Assembly: GCF_008831285.2 (NCBI RefSeq)
Contig: NC_045142.1
Location: forward strand, 14,635,354 to 14,699,353
Reading direction: 5' to 3'
Origin: Nymphaea colorata
Taxonomy: Eukaryota; Streptophyta; Magnoliopsida; Nymphaeales; Nymphaeaceae
DNA length: 64,000 nucleotides
Positions 1-10,465 of the stretch are shown in pieces. Positions within the stretch are counted from its first letter, which is position 1. Every line of letters begins with the position of its first letter. Made by a program: the position numbers and the translations under genes. The notes under the pieces were generated by a model. It was not told where the DNA came from, did not search any database, and worked only from the letters and a program-made list of their open reading frames with translations.

Positions 1-1822
1 GCCCTCTTGATTTCAGCATGCATGATGGGCACCAAAACGGAGGCGTTTTCATCTCTAGTGACCTAAGGACCCTCAGCTAGATGGTAAAAAAGGGTCCTAT
101 CTGACCCATCTTCATTGTAGAATCCCCCAATCTGCTGTACAGAGTATCCACCTTAATCTCATCAATAGCATTGCGGCACTTCCTTCTGCTAACCTGAGTT
201 TGGGAAAAATTTGTGTCCATCTAAAAGCCATTTGGTTCTGGACTTCCTTCTCCAAAAGAAACTTCTTCTAAAGAGCACTCTAGCTCATGCCTTAGAACCT
301 ATTCCAAGTTGATGTCTCCACACTAGATTGTGTTTTGAATCGAATCCAGCTCCATTCTCAACTGGTGAACCAGAGAATGGATATTGCCATAGCTGCTTTG
401 TTCCATTAGGACAGAGCCTTATGGGAAGCTTCCAACTTCTATGAAAGACAGATCATCTTACATCCTTTGCCCCTATGGCAACAAGCTCTTTGCACCATCT
501 CGTTGCAACCTTTGCGAAGCGCCCAACAATTGAAGTATCTAAAAATACCTCTACAAGCTATTTCACAATGCCTTTTCTTGAGTTCTAAAACAAGTGTGTT
601 GTATTAGGAAGTAGTTCTGGGATGGACACTGAGGCCGAACCGTACCATCTGATCGGTGCTCCATTGCTCCCTAATCGCTGCCCCAGCTTGCAAAAATCTC
701 CTGGCCATTCTGCCAATTATTACTCCACATGAACCTCTTGTCTCCATCTTCTACAATACTAAGGCTGGCCCCATTGAGAAACCTGTTGAAAACTTTGCAA
801 GAGGAGCTGTTCGGCAGATTGTTAGACTTGTCACAAGGGGAGCGCAGCATTGAAGTCCCACACTACAATTATTGGCAGCTCACACCGACAAAGATGGTCT
901 TGTACATGACTGAAACCTCCAATATAGATGAGTTCCACCCGACTAAGATTATGGCCGATTGGTGAATACCGTCCTCATTAAACACAAAAGCATAATTCCT
1001 ATAGTTCTGCATCCACAATTTGAGAGAATGCCCCAACTCTAGAACTTCGAAACCAAAGTTTTGTATAAGAGAAATTGTGCCACACTATGGACCAGACCAC
1101 GAACGTTCTACGATAGGACATGCATCAGAAAGAAGATGATCAAGTAGTAACTTAGGAGGATGAGGATGGAGCCTCCATACCTGATCCAAGATCATCCGGT
1201 GCAAGGAAATTGTCTACCTCCCGAAACTCTTCTTCCATTTTTGATGTGGAAGCCAAAGCATGATCAGATGCTATGTTCGCCGAAACAGCCACTCCTTCTT
1301 TTGGGTCCAGCGGGATGTTGAGATATTCCACCTCTGTCATATTCTACACATATAAAGCATCAGACACAGCCTCTTCCATAAGCTTCTGACCTCTATTAGA
1401 ACCTATAAACTCCCTGAGGTCCCTCCTGACATTGTGCAGTTTCTTGCTGCTCTGAGATGGGTCCAGTGCATTCTTCGCTCTCCCATGCTTCACTCTATAC
1501 CCTCCAATCTTAAAATTTTGGATAGGGCTATGAGAATGACCCTCCCCCCACCTTCGGGATGTTAAGCCTTGCATGTAGTTTATCGACTGAATCTATCACC
1601 ATGCTTGATTTAGAGAAGGCTGGCAAAACCAAGGAAGATGAAAGCATGGGTTCATGTTCCTTCGCCTCATTCGCATTCTTAAGATCCACTACTTCAAGCT
1701 AATGGTGCGTATTGTCTAAACATGATGAAGGGTTAATTCAAGGAGGAGGGCACTTAGGTATTAGATATTCATCCTGTAGTAGGCCATGATTGTCCCCCTT
1801 TCTCCTTACTTTGCTTGGCCTC
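1..1822 (-). pseudogene. Degenerate LINE (L1-type), ORF1 C-terminal part and endonuclease
   Basis: No intact ORF remains, but pieces of a non-LTR retrotransposon read in order on the minus strand. Around 1152-1574 there are two acidic or basic low-complexity ORFs that could be the tail of ORF1. At about 620-890, frame-shifted pieces read like an APE-type endonuclease: a DFNAAL stretch, then a frame change to CDKSNN, then FNRFLNGASLSIVEDGD and RFMWSN, the order expected of plant L1 endonucleases (GDFN, then F..FL...L.DL...G..FTWSN). The reverse transcriptase would lie left of the window. The 5' half of the same element is at 10466-10990; the two are separated by the retrotransposon at 1823-10460. 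It is a fossil with several frameshifts and stops. The endonuclease match is fairly clear; the ORF1 part is inferred from position. Confidence 0.6.
1818..1822. repeat. Left 5-bp target-site duplication (GCCTC)
   Basis: GCCTC sits immediately before the TGTTAACACC terminus at 1823. The same five bases follow the GCGAACA terminus at 10461-10465. LTR-retrotransposon integrases make 5-bp duplications, and the flanks on both sides are minus-strand LINE sequence, so this pair marks one insertion. Confidence 0.8.
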
Positions 1823-2802
1823 TGTTAACACCCCAAATTTTTCCACATCAAAATTGAAGCAATGTGAAAATTTCACAAAAGAATTGTGAAAATTTGCAAT
1901 TTCAAAGCCAATTTCGAATCTAAAGAACAATTAGATTCAAATCGTGAATTTAACCCGATACACGAATCCCAATGCAGGATTACGAGTCCAAATTCAATTG
2001 CAAATGTCATTTGAAATCCAAATCCAATTGCAAAATGCAAATTTTGACTTAGATCCAAGAATTGGATCTAATTCAGTCTAAAATGCTACGTGGGACCCAC
2101 GTGTGGGCCCCACCTAGCCCGTGTGGTCAAGAGCCCCCCCAGGGGCCATGCCCCCTCCATGTCAAAAAAAAAAAAAAATAAATATTTTCTCTCAAATTAA
2201 TTGAAGAAAAGGCATTTTCAAGAAGAAGTAAAGGAGAAACCTAGGAAAAGAGAGACATTTATGTCTCTCTCTCTTCTTTAACCAGGTCCTCCTTAAAGAA
2301 AAAAATCATTTTCAAGGAAGCAATTACTAGACTGGTCAAACTCACCTAACCTACTTAATCCAAGTAGGTTTGACCCGGGTGCACTCAAATGTGGTGCCAA
2401 TTCCAGCTAGGTTCGGTCACCATGGGCTCAACACAGTCAAAACGTAAGTCTGTCTCATGATCCAATTAATGGACGAAAATAGACTTTGACCGAACCAAAC
2501 CCACTTTGACTAAACTCAGTCAAAGTACAATTTAGCTCAATTAAGAGCTTTCTTGACCCAAATTTATCAAATTACCTCAAATAAAGTCAAACTACTTGCA
2601 AATGAGCTTTGACTTTGGTCAATTGGTCGAAATTGATCAATTTGGATAATTTTGCCCTTCTACGGTCAACTTAAGATTAAAAAGCCTAAAATGGTTTATG
2701 AAAGGCAAATAAACATTTGAATTTGTCAAATGCATGAATCAAATACCAAATTTAAATTGAATTTCTCAAGTGAAAGTTTGATTCAGTTGAAATCCATTTT
2801 CA
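1823..2802 (+). repeat. 5' LTR portion (U3-side) of the rearranged element
   Basis: Starts with TGTTAACACCCC, the kind of LTR start common in plant Ty3/gypsy elements, right after the target-site duplication. It includes a GC-rich stretch at about 2085-2155 with repeated GTGGGACCC/GTGGGCCCC-like words, an A-rich TATA-like region near 2164-2190 and a CT-rich stretch near 2262-2280, compatible with a promoter and transcript leader. It stops at 2802, where the inverted gag reading frame begins. Where it would join the rest of the LTR in an intact copy cannot be seen here. Confidence 0.55.
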
Positions 2803-4098
2803 ATCAAGTCCTGGAGCGCGATGAAATTTGCAGAATTGCTCTTTGTTTTTCCCCATCATTGGTGGGGGGTTGGAGACTTTTGGGAGAAACAGAGTACCTC
2901 TTTCGATTAGCATATGCATGACCTCTTCATAACTTTGTTGTAATGGGGTAAATTTTCTATCGTACCCCCATCCAGGATGTTTGTTTTTGGTGCCACTACT
3001 ACTGCCACTAGCTTTGTCCATTACCCCTTTATTCTTGGGATATTCAGACTTTTCTTTCTTGAAGGCTGCAGCGTTGGCCACGATGTTGGCTGGAGCATTC
3101 TGACTTCTGCTATTCTTTTTTGTATCTTCCCTTACTTTTACCGGGATGACAGCATCAAAAGCTCCATTCTCAATTCCTGCTTCAATGCATTCTGCCCTCT
3201 CAGTGAGATCGATGAAAGACTTGATTGGAGCATTGGAAATGAGGCTCCTTAATGGTTGTGTCAAATTGTTTACGATCAATCCCAGTGCATGGGATTGAGA
3301 GATTGGGTCTCTCATCTTGTTGCAAGAAGACCTCCACCTCTGAATAAAATCTCTCACCTTTTCACCTGGCCTCTGTTTTAGATAGCATAATGTGGTGATC
3401 GTTGGTGCAATTTCAACGTTTTGAATGAACCTTTCGCTGAAAAGGTTGATTAACATGTCAAAATTTTTCAATTCCACTGGGTTGATGTGTTCCCGATACC
3501 ATTGTGCTGCAATTCCTTCTAGGCTTCTAGGGAAACATCGAAAGAGGGCCCTATGATTGTGGTGGAATTTGTAGCATTCAGCAAAGAACATGGCCAAATG
3601 TGCCTTTGGGTCTTCATGGCCATCAAATTTGATAAATTTCTTGGGCAAGTTTTTTATGTGTTTGTCATTTTCGAAGCTTTCGTAGAAATCTTCGCAAGTG
3701 AAATTCCTCTTGTTCTTGCCTTTAAGTTGTACTGCATTTAACTTCTTTTCAACTTCCTGGATTTTTGTTTTCCAGGATTCTCCCTTCTTCTTTTTCTTGG
3801 GAGTTTTCGGTTCTTCCTCACTACTAGATTCTGTTGTAGCGTCTTCAGAAGAGTCTGAACTGCTTGATGAGTACTTTCTTGTTTTCTTCCCTTTCTTTTT
3901 GGCTTTTTCTGCCTGCGCTTGTTCTTCATTGAACATGATCATGTATTTCCGGAATCTTCTGTATTCCTCAAATTCTGGGTCATTTATTTCCAGCTTGGGA
4001 GGTGTTTCTGAGGATGATTCTTCTCCCCTGTCTCCTATAAAAGGTTGATCAAGCTCCATTTCACTCCTTCTCCTGCTTTGGCTTCTGGTTTCAACCAT
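2800..4098 (-). CDS. gag: Truncated Ty3/gypsy gag polyprotein
   Basis: This is the N-terminal part of a retrotransposon Gag (capsid) protein. I place the start at 4098, where the protein begins MVETRSQSRRR, a usual start in this family; the ORF is open up to 4215 but that extension is hydrophobic and unlikely. The first 130 residues are charged, with acidic and Ser-rich runs and Lys-rich stretches. The retrotrans_gag core follows, with the AQWYREHINPVELKNF and FIQRWRSSCNKM signatures. Near the end, FCKFHRAPG normally leads into GHDTEEC and a protease-linked region, but here the frame stops at 2800-2802, exactly where the plus-strand LTR portion begins. Nucleocapsid, protease and polymerase are missing. 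The reading frame is otherwise undamaged, so the break looks young. The PMD ORF lies 183 bp upstream on the same strand. Confidence 0.85.
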   Translation of the reverse strand: MVETRSQSRRRSEMELDQPFIGDRGEESSSETPPKLEINDPEFEEYRRFRKYMIMFNEEQAQAEKAKKKGKKTRKYSSSSSDSSEDATTESSSEEEPKTPKKKKKGESWKTKIQEVEKKLNAVQLKGKNKRNFTCEDFYESFENDKHIKNLPKKFIKFDGHEDPKAHLAMFFAECYKFHHNHRALFRCFPRSLEGIAAQWYREHINPVELKNFDMLINLFSERFIQNVEIAPTITTLCYLKQRPGEKVRDFIQRWRSSCNKMRDPISQSHALGLIVNNLTQPLRSLISNAPIKSFIDLTERAECIEAGIENGAFDAVIPVKVREDTKKNSRSQNAPANIVANAAAFKKEKSEYPKNKGVMDKASGSSSGTKNKHPGWGYDRKFTPLQQSYEEVMHMLIERGTLFLPKVSNPPPMMGKNKEQFCKFHRAPGLD

Positions 4099-4281
4099 AA
4101 AGCGGATGTTCACCTTGCAAGAAGAAAAATTGAAAATGTTAGGATGTGAATTGATGAGAGGTGACAAATTTTGATTACATATTAAGAGAAAGATGAGAAT
4201 GACAAAACTTGACAAAGTTTAACATAACTTGACAAAACTTGACAAATTTTGACTTAATGACAATGAACTAGACATGACAAT

Positions 4282-5493
4282 CTAGGACAGAAGGATAGAT
4301 AGGCGGACTTCATCCCACCATTTTACATATTCGGGACCCATTCCTGGACCAAGGACAAGATACAAGTGAGCAAATGATTCCCAACGTTGCTGGGCATAGG
4401 TGTATATCCCGGACCACTCTTCAGTGTCTAGTACACACTCCACAATGGCTCCTTCCGACTCAATTGGATATGCCTTCCTCTGGCGCAGTGAGAATTGCCT
4501 GAGGCAACGCTCCGGATGATATTCAATTATGAAAAACGGTCCCAATAGAAGACTTCCTCTGACTGGGTTGTAAGTGTATCTTGACTTGATGACCTCTCGA
4601 TCAAAGAAGTCCCAAATGATGGTGGAGTCATCAACTTCCTCCATCTTTCTGCGGTAGTGCTCCATACTAGATAACTGACCGTCTGTGTTTTGAAAATGAC
4701 ATGATTGTGGCCCCACATGTTTGTAGAACCATGCTTGCAGTGCAAAGACACATCCTTCTATCGAGTCTGCATCTCCAATTGAAAATTTGGCCAACCCTCT
4801 GTAAAGGAATGCCAAGGCTGCCATTGCTATGGAAATGTGACGGACTTGGACATGCCCCCATTTTCTGAAGAGGCGAGCTATGCGGAAATCCATTATGTGT
4901 TCTTCATTATTGAAGAAGATAAGACCCACGGTACAAGTCACTATGGAGTTTTTGTACTTGTCTGCAACAGTTCTAGATAGTGACGCAGGGTTGACAAATT
5001 GGGAGTATGTTTCACCAAGCTCTTGTAGTTGAAGATATTGATGTCCATCTTTCTCTAGAAAATGCCAACTCCTTTTCCCTGTGAGTTTACGAATCACTTC
5101 TAGAGTTTTGACTTGACCTTGGTTTACAAGGAACTGGTCTTCAATTGGACCTCTTGGGTCACCTTTTGGTTCTGGCAAACCCATAATGTTGGAGAACTCA
5201 TCAAGAGTGATTGTCATTTCACCCCATGGAAACCAGAATGTGTTGGTCCTTGGGTTCCATCTTTCAGCAATTGCATGGATTAGATTGCCATTGATAGGCT
5301 GTATGGCAAGACTGACTGCTTCTTCAAGACCGCAATCCTCTAAGTGATCCGGGAACATACACCGAAAAGTTGGGTACCATGAAAGATACCACTGAGGTAG
5401 GTAGACTCCACTTGGGATGATGCGAAGTCTGGATCGGCCTTGACATGACCCGAATAGGATGTGGTCATATGGGAAGATACTTTCTGAGTCCAT
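4282..5493 (-). CDS. Plant mobile domain (PMD, aminotransferase-like) protein in a retrotransposon
   Basis: An intact ORF of 403 residues lies between the PBS/leader and gag, on the gag strand. Residues about 75-110 carry the family signature: ERWNPRTNTFWFPWGEMTIT followed by LDEFSNIMGLP, matching the W.p.t.tF.f..GEMT.TL.d...l.GLP pattern of plant mobile domain proteins (the MAIN/MAIL1-related family). The rest is alpha-rich with many Trp and Tyr residues and no signal peptide or membrane span. Host PMD proteins act in the nucleus in silencing and genome stability, and PMD ORFs are known inside plant transposons. Its place upstream of gag is that of the extra ORF1 of Tat/Ogre-type elements. 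What it does for the element is unknown. There are no internal stops, so it was recently under constraint or inserted recently. Confidence 0.75.
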   Translation of the reverse strand: MDSESIFPYDHILFGSCQGRSRLRIIPSGVYLPQWYLSWYPTFRCMFPDHLEDCGLEEAVSLAIQPINGNLIHAIAERWNPRTNTFWFPWGEMTITLDEFSNIMGLPEPKGDPRGPIEDQFLVNQGQVKTLEVIRKLTGKRSWHFLEKDGHQYLQLQELGETYSQFVNPASLSRTVADKYKNSIVTCTVGLIFFNNEEHIMDFRIARLFRKWGHVQVRHISIAMAALAFLYRGLAKFSIGDADSIEGCVFALQAWFYKHVGPQSCHFQNTDGQLSSMEHYRRKMEEVDDSTIIWDFFDREVIKSRYTYNPVRGSLLLGPFFIIEYHPERCLRQFSLRQRKAYPIESEGAIVECVLDTEEWSGIYTYAQQRWESFAHLYLVLGPGMGPEYVKWWDEVRLSILLS

Positions 5494-6277
5494 CTAGACA
5501 AGAGAAGGTATTAGACTTTGACATGAATTGACCCAATAGAGACTCGAGAAGAGTTTTGACATTGGGTTTGGACATGGACTTAGGGGCAAAGTAAAACATC
5601 ACATGCGTCCAAACAAGCAGTTAATGAAAAATTGATAATGCAATTCCTAGGACTCTTGCCTATATGCATTATTTTGAAAATTGGTCTTGGAACCTATGGA
5701 AAATAAATGGGTAAATGGTTCTTTATTTATCCAAAATTTATGGTATACCTATATACCAAATTTATGGTACTAGCATTGACTCCTCCAAGGGTTTTCTAGA
5801 TTTGGGCTCTCCATTTCTCCTTGTTCACCCATCGATATACCGGGACTATTGTCTGTTTCGGTACTAATGGGGGGACTTCTCAGTCCAATTGGGTGGTCCC
5901 GTTGTAAGGCTATATCTTAGACTAATGTCCTAGAAATAGCCCGGCAACATGATGACCGGGATATGATATAGGTAAGGATTTGTTTTTCAAAATTCATGAG
6001 AAGATGCAAAATAGATGGCTCTATTGCATACATTCCTAAGAGATGAATTTGAAATTTTGAGAGCATACATGGGCTGCATACAATCCTTAAATTGAGGAGG
6101 GGTAGGATAAATTGAAATGAATGAGGTTCATGAAATCTCCTCAATGTACACTACATGATGTCGGTATGCATTTTTATGAATTTAATTTTTTTTTTTTTTT
6201 TTTTGTGCAATTGATGTCCGACATTGGTGAAAATAACTCATATATGATCCAAATAAGTCTTTAGCCAAACAATGACG
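5494..6277 (-). other. 5' leader of the PMD/gag element
   Basis: Untranslated region between the PBS and the PMD start codon. It contains short blocks also found in the leader of the array at 45-57 kb: CGATATACC at 5833-5841, GGTACTAA at 5860-5867 and CCGGCAACATGATGACCG at 5941-5958. On the minus strand the last block can fold as a CCGG/CCGG stem with an 11-base loop. A poly-T run lies at 6186-6204. No ORF of note. Confidence 0.55.
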
Positions 6278-6296
6278 GGTCCCACCGGGTGTGCCA
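6278..6296 (-). other. Primer binding site (PBS)
   Basis: Read on the minus strand, TGGCACACCCGGTGGGACC begins two bases after the LTR terminus (GCGAACA then GA). This TGGC...GGGACC form is typical of plant Ty3/gypsy primer sites complementary to the 3' end of a tRNA. The tRNA was not identified. It fixes the orientation of the LTR at 6299 and of the gag and PMD ORFs. Confidence 0.65.
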
Positions 6297-6298
6297 TC

Positions 6299-8336
6299 TG
6301 TTCGCACCCCACTCCTTTTTCAAGAAGGTCGAAATGCGAGTCAGCAAAATTCTTTTAAAATTGGAGTTTTGAGAAAATTTTCAAGAGAAAGGGATCCGCT
6401 CGTCGGTACGAGGTCCAACCGTTCCTGCCGCCTTTAACAGGGGTAATTAGACCAAGGACTAAGGATCATTTGGATCATATACGAGTTATTGATGTAAGTC
6501 CTATATGCTTATGCATTGAGGTTTTGGATTCAAGAACCGAAATTCATTTTTTTTTAATAAATGAATTTGAATATTGGGGGTTTTCAAGTTGGTTTAAAAA
6601 CCTTTGTTTTGGTGTTATTTGAAACACATAATTCTTGAGGATTTTTGAAGATTTGGAATTGAGTTTTTTGTTGTGAACTCTAGATGATGATGATCATCTT
6701 ATGATAAAAATTGATTTTGAACTCTTCTTTTGTCAAATCATGTGATTTGTAGAATTCATTCTTTTGAAAGAACATAGGTTCCAAATTGTTAGAAAACATG
6801 TTGTTTTTCAAATGCACTTTGGCCAAAAGATTATGAATGCATTGCTTGTGTTTTCTTTTGAAGTTAAGTGAAGTTTACAAATTCTCATTGCAATATGACT
6901 TGGTCACTTTTTGCAACTTAAATTTGAATCACTTAATTTCTTGAGAATGTGCATGTGGTGCCATTGATTTTGAGTGAAAGTGAATGCATGAAACGAGAAT
7001 GGAAACTATATGGAACATTCATTCTTCTCTCTCTCATAATCCATCAAGATTCATTCATATGAAACATACATTCTTCACTCCCTCATAATCTCTCAAAGTC
7101 CGTATTGCACGTCATACAATCTATACATGAAGATTGATTAAAATTTAGGACTTTCTCTATATGTGCTCATTATATGATTAAGCACATGAATTAGATATGT
7201 AGTCCATAAGCTTGAGGCTTGACATAAAATTATCAAAATGATGAAAATATATAAATGATGTCAAGTTCAATCTTTGAAATGGATGAGAGACATGGATGAC
7301 GTCCACTTTTGTCTCAAAATAGCTAAAAATCAGACCTTGTGTTGATTTAAATAGCTGAAAATTGTGGACATTGATTCCAATAAGGACTTGTTTCTTAGAT
7401 ATAAACAATGAGTTTTTCAAATCTATTCAAATTCCAGATTTCGTAGTAATGAAATCATCAACTCCTTTGGATGATTCTAGGATGGTTGGTATTTCAAATA
7501 TGTAAATTTTGATATTCTTAAACCAATTCCTATGAAACATGGTCTGATTTCAACAACATACATACATCTTACGTATGGGTTTGCTGAAATTAAGTAAAAA
7601 TGAAATGAAAATAATTTATAATCTTGCACTAGAAAAATCAATAAAAATGGCCCATTTCCTTAAAGACCGGTTTGGAAACATGTTCCAACCTGATTTTAAG
7701 GGAGGAATGTAATTTTTGACAAGAAATCGGATGCATATATGTACATATATAACAATGTATACATATACGTACCTTACTTTTCAAAATGAAATTTTATCAA
7801 GGGAACGCATGACTCATGAATTATGATGATTCATGGCTGGGTTCTTTTATGTAGGAAGATTGAGAACTTGTTTCAAATCTTCCCTACTACCCTTGATTAA
7901 TTAAATTGAAAGACATGAATCAAAATGACTGTGAATAAGAAAGAAAATAAAACAATACTCAAGCTTATTCGTCCATCATTTCGCCATGCAAGGGTGGATC
8001 ACATTCATAAAAACGTATCCATCCCTTATAGGCATTTTCATCATACGTGATGTAGCAAAATCACTCTCTCACCGTGGGATTCTCTCATGGTAGGGAGTTC
8101 AAAATGGTATTAAGTTGGTTCCTTTGAAAGGGACGTGGCCTTGGGGCCCATTTCAAAATTTGATACTTGGGTTCATATTTAAGAAAAACCGACATATGCA
8201 TGCATTATGCATTAACATGTACATTGAAGCGTAGGTTTCCCTTAGCTGGACATCATTCCCAGCCGTAAGCAAATGAAAATAAACCCTCCCACGAATTGTT
8301 GGAATTAAAATAAATCAACAATAAGCTAAAGTAGAA
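6299..8336 (-). repeat. LTR 3' portion, inverted copy (left arm of the palindrome)
   Basis: 2,038 bp, the reverse complement of 8423-10460 with about ten substitutions by eye and no net length change (mirrored coordinates always sum to 16759). It ends at the LTR terminus next to the PBS. It contains the conserved GC-rich block at 6391-6463. The 80-residue ORFs in both arms show no recognisable protein. Confidence 0.85.
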
Positions 8337-8422
8337 GAGAAGTGAACATTCATGCAAGGGTGGAATGTAATCAACATAGGTTCCAAATTGTTAGAAAACA
8401 TATTGTTTTTCAAATGCACTTT
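8337..8422. other. 86-bp spacer at the centre of the LTR palindrome
   Basis: This stretch is not part of the arms. About the last 50 bases repeat LTR-internal sequence found near 6773-6823 (and inverted near 9940-9986), and a 14-base piece (CATGCAAGGGTGGA) repeats 7984-7997. It looks like filler DNA assembled from nearby templates. Confidence 0.6.
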
Positions 8423-10460
8423 TTCTACTTTAGCTTATTGTTGATTTATTTTAATTCCAACAATTCGTGGGAGGGTTTATTTTCATTTGCTTACGGCTGG
8501 GAATGATGTCCAGCTAAGGGAAACCTACGCTTCAATGTACATGTTAATGCATAATGCATGCATATGTCGGTTTTTCTTAAATATGAACCCAAGTATCAAA
8601 TTTTGAAATGGGCCCCAAGGCCACGTCCCTTTCAAAGGAACCAACTTAATACCATTTTGAACTCCCTACCATGAGAGAATCCCACGGTGAGAGAGTGATT
8701 TTGCTACATCACGTATGATGAAAATGCCTATAAGGGATGGATACGTTTTTATGAATGTGATCCACCCTTGCATGGCGAAATGATGGACGAATAAGCTTGA
8801 GTATTGTTTTATTTTCTTTCTTATTCACAGTCATTTTGATTCATGTCTTTCAATTTAATTAATCAAGGGTAGTAGGGAAGATTTGAAACAAGTTCTCAAT
8901 CTTCCTACATAAAAGAACCCAGCCATGAATCATCATAATTCATGAGTCATGCGGTCCCTTGATAAAATTTCATTTTGAAAAGTAAGGTACGTATATGTAT
9001 ACATTGTTATATATGTACATATATGCATCCGATTTCTTGTCAAAAATTACATTCCTCCCTTAAAATCAGGTTGGAACATGTTTCCAAACCGGTCTTTAAG
9101 GAAATGGGCCATTTTTATTGATTTTTCTAGTGCAAGATTATAAATTATTTTCATTTCATTTTTACTTAATTTCAGTAAACCCATACGTAAGATGTATGTA
9201 TGTTGTTGAAATCAGACAATGTTTCATAGGAATTGGTTTAAGAATATCAAAATTTACATATTTGAAATACCAACCATCCTAGAATCATCCAAAGGAGTTG
9301 ATGATTTCATTACTACGAAATCTGGAATTTGAATAGATTTGAAAAACTCATTGTTTCTATCTAAGAAACAAGTCCTTATTGGAATCAATGTCCACAATTT
9401 TCAGCTATTTAAATCAACACAAGGTCTGATTTTTAGCTATTTTGAGACAAAAGTGGACGTCATCCATGTCTCCCATCCATTTCAAAGATTGAACTTGACA
9501 TCATTTATATATTTTCATCATTTTGATAATTTTATGTCAAGCCTCAAGCTTATGGACTACATATCTAATTCATGTGCTTAATCATATAATGAGCACATAT
9601 AGAGAAAGTCCTAAATTTTAATCAATCTTCATGTATAGATTGTATGACGTGCAATACGGACTTTGAGAGATTATGAGGGAGTGAAGAATGTATGTTTCAT
9701 ATGAATGAATCTTGATGGATTATGAGAGAGAGAAGAATGAATGTTCCATATAGTTTCCATTCTCGTTTCATGCATTCACTTTCACTCAAAATCAATGGCA
9801 CCACATGCACATTCTCAAGAAATTAAGTGATTCAAATTTAAGTTGCAAAAAGTGACCAAGTCATATTGCAATGAGAATTTGTAAACTTCACTTAACTTCA
9901 AAAGAAAACACAAGCAATGCATTCATAATCTTTTGGCCAAAGTGCATTTGAAAAACAATATGTTTTCTAACAATTTGGAACCTATGTTCTTTCAAAAGAA
10001 TGAATTCTACAAATCACATGATTTGACAAAAGAAGAGTTCAAAATCAATTTTTATCATAAGATGATCATCATCATCTAGAGTTCACAACAAAGAACTCAA
10101 TTCCAAATCTTCAAAAATCCTCAAGAATTATGTGTTTCAAATAACACCAAAACAAAGGTTTTTAAACCAACTTGAAAACCCCCAATATTCAAATTCATTT
10201 ATTAAAAAAAAATGAATTTCGGTTCTTGAATCCAAAACCTCAATGCATAAGCATATAGGACTTACATCAATAACTCGTATATGATCCAAATGATCCTTAG
10301 TCCTTGGTCTAATTACCCCTGTTAAAGGCGGCAGGAACGGTTGGACCTCGTACCGACGAGCGGATCCCTTTCTCTTGAAAATTTTCTCAAAACTCCAATT
10401 TTAAAAGAATTTTGCTGACTCGCATTTCGACCTTCTTGAAAAAGGAGTGGGGTGCGAACA
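8423..10460 (+). repeat. LTR 3' portion, direct copy (right arm of the palindrome)
   Basis: 2,038 bp, inverted copy of 6299-8336, ending in GCGAACA, followed at once by the GCCTC target-site duplication. The conserved U5-like block is at 10296-10368. In an intact element this would be the end of the 3' LTR. Confidence 0.85.
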
Positions 10461-10465
10461 GCCTC
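10461..10465. repeat. Right 5-bp target-site duplication (GCCTC)
   Basis: Exact match to 1818-1822. Sequence to its right resumes the minus-strand LINE reading. Confidence 0.8.

Larger units (their letters stand above)
1823..10460 (+). mobile_element. Rearranged Ty3/gypsy-type LTR retrotransposon carrying PMD and gag ORFs
   Basis: The outer ends are those of a normal plus-strand element: it starts TGTTAACACC, ends GCGAACA, and has the GCCTC duplication on both sides. The interior is not normal. It consists of a 5' LTR portion (1823-2802, plus), then an inverted block (gag, PMD, leader, PBS and LTR 3' portion, 2803-8336, minus), an 86-bp spacer, and an LTR 3' portion (8423-10460, plus). No protease, reverse transcriptase, RNase H or integrase is present. 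The LTR end next to the PBS at 6299 is the same terminus as at 10460, which proves the inverted relationship. The gag type and the extra ORF upstream of it resemble the Tat/Ogre branch, but lineage cannot be fixed without a polymerase. Confidence 0.75.

Noticed and set aside
4099-4215. Upstream 39-codon extension of gag as a signal peptide
   Set aside because: Although hydrophobic, the family normally starts at MVETRS; the extension is most likely untranslated spacer.
7178-9581. Matching 80-codon ORFs in the two palindrome arms
   Set aside because: They are the same LTR sequence in inverted copies; conservation comes from the duplication, not from coding selection.
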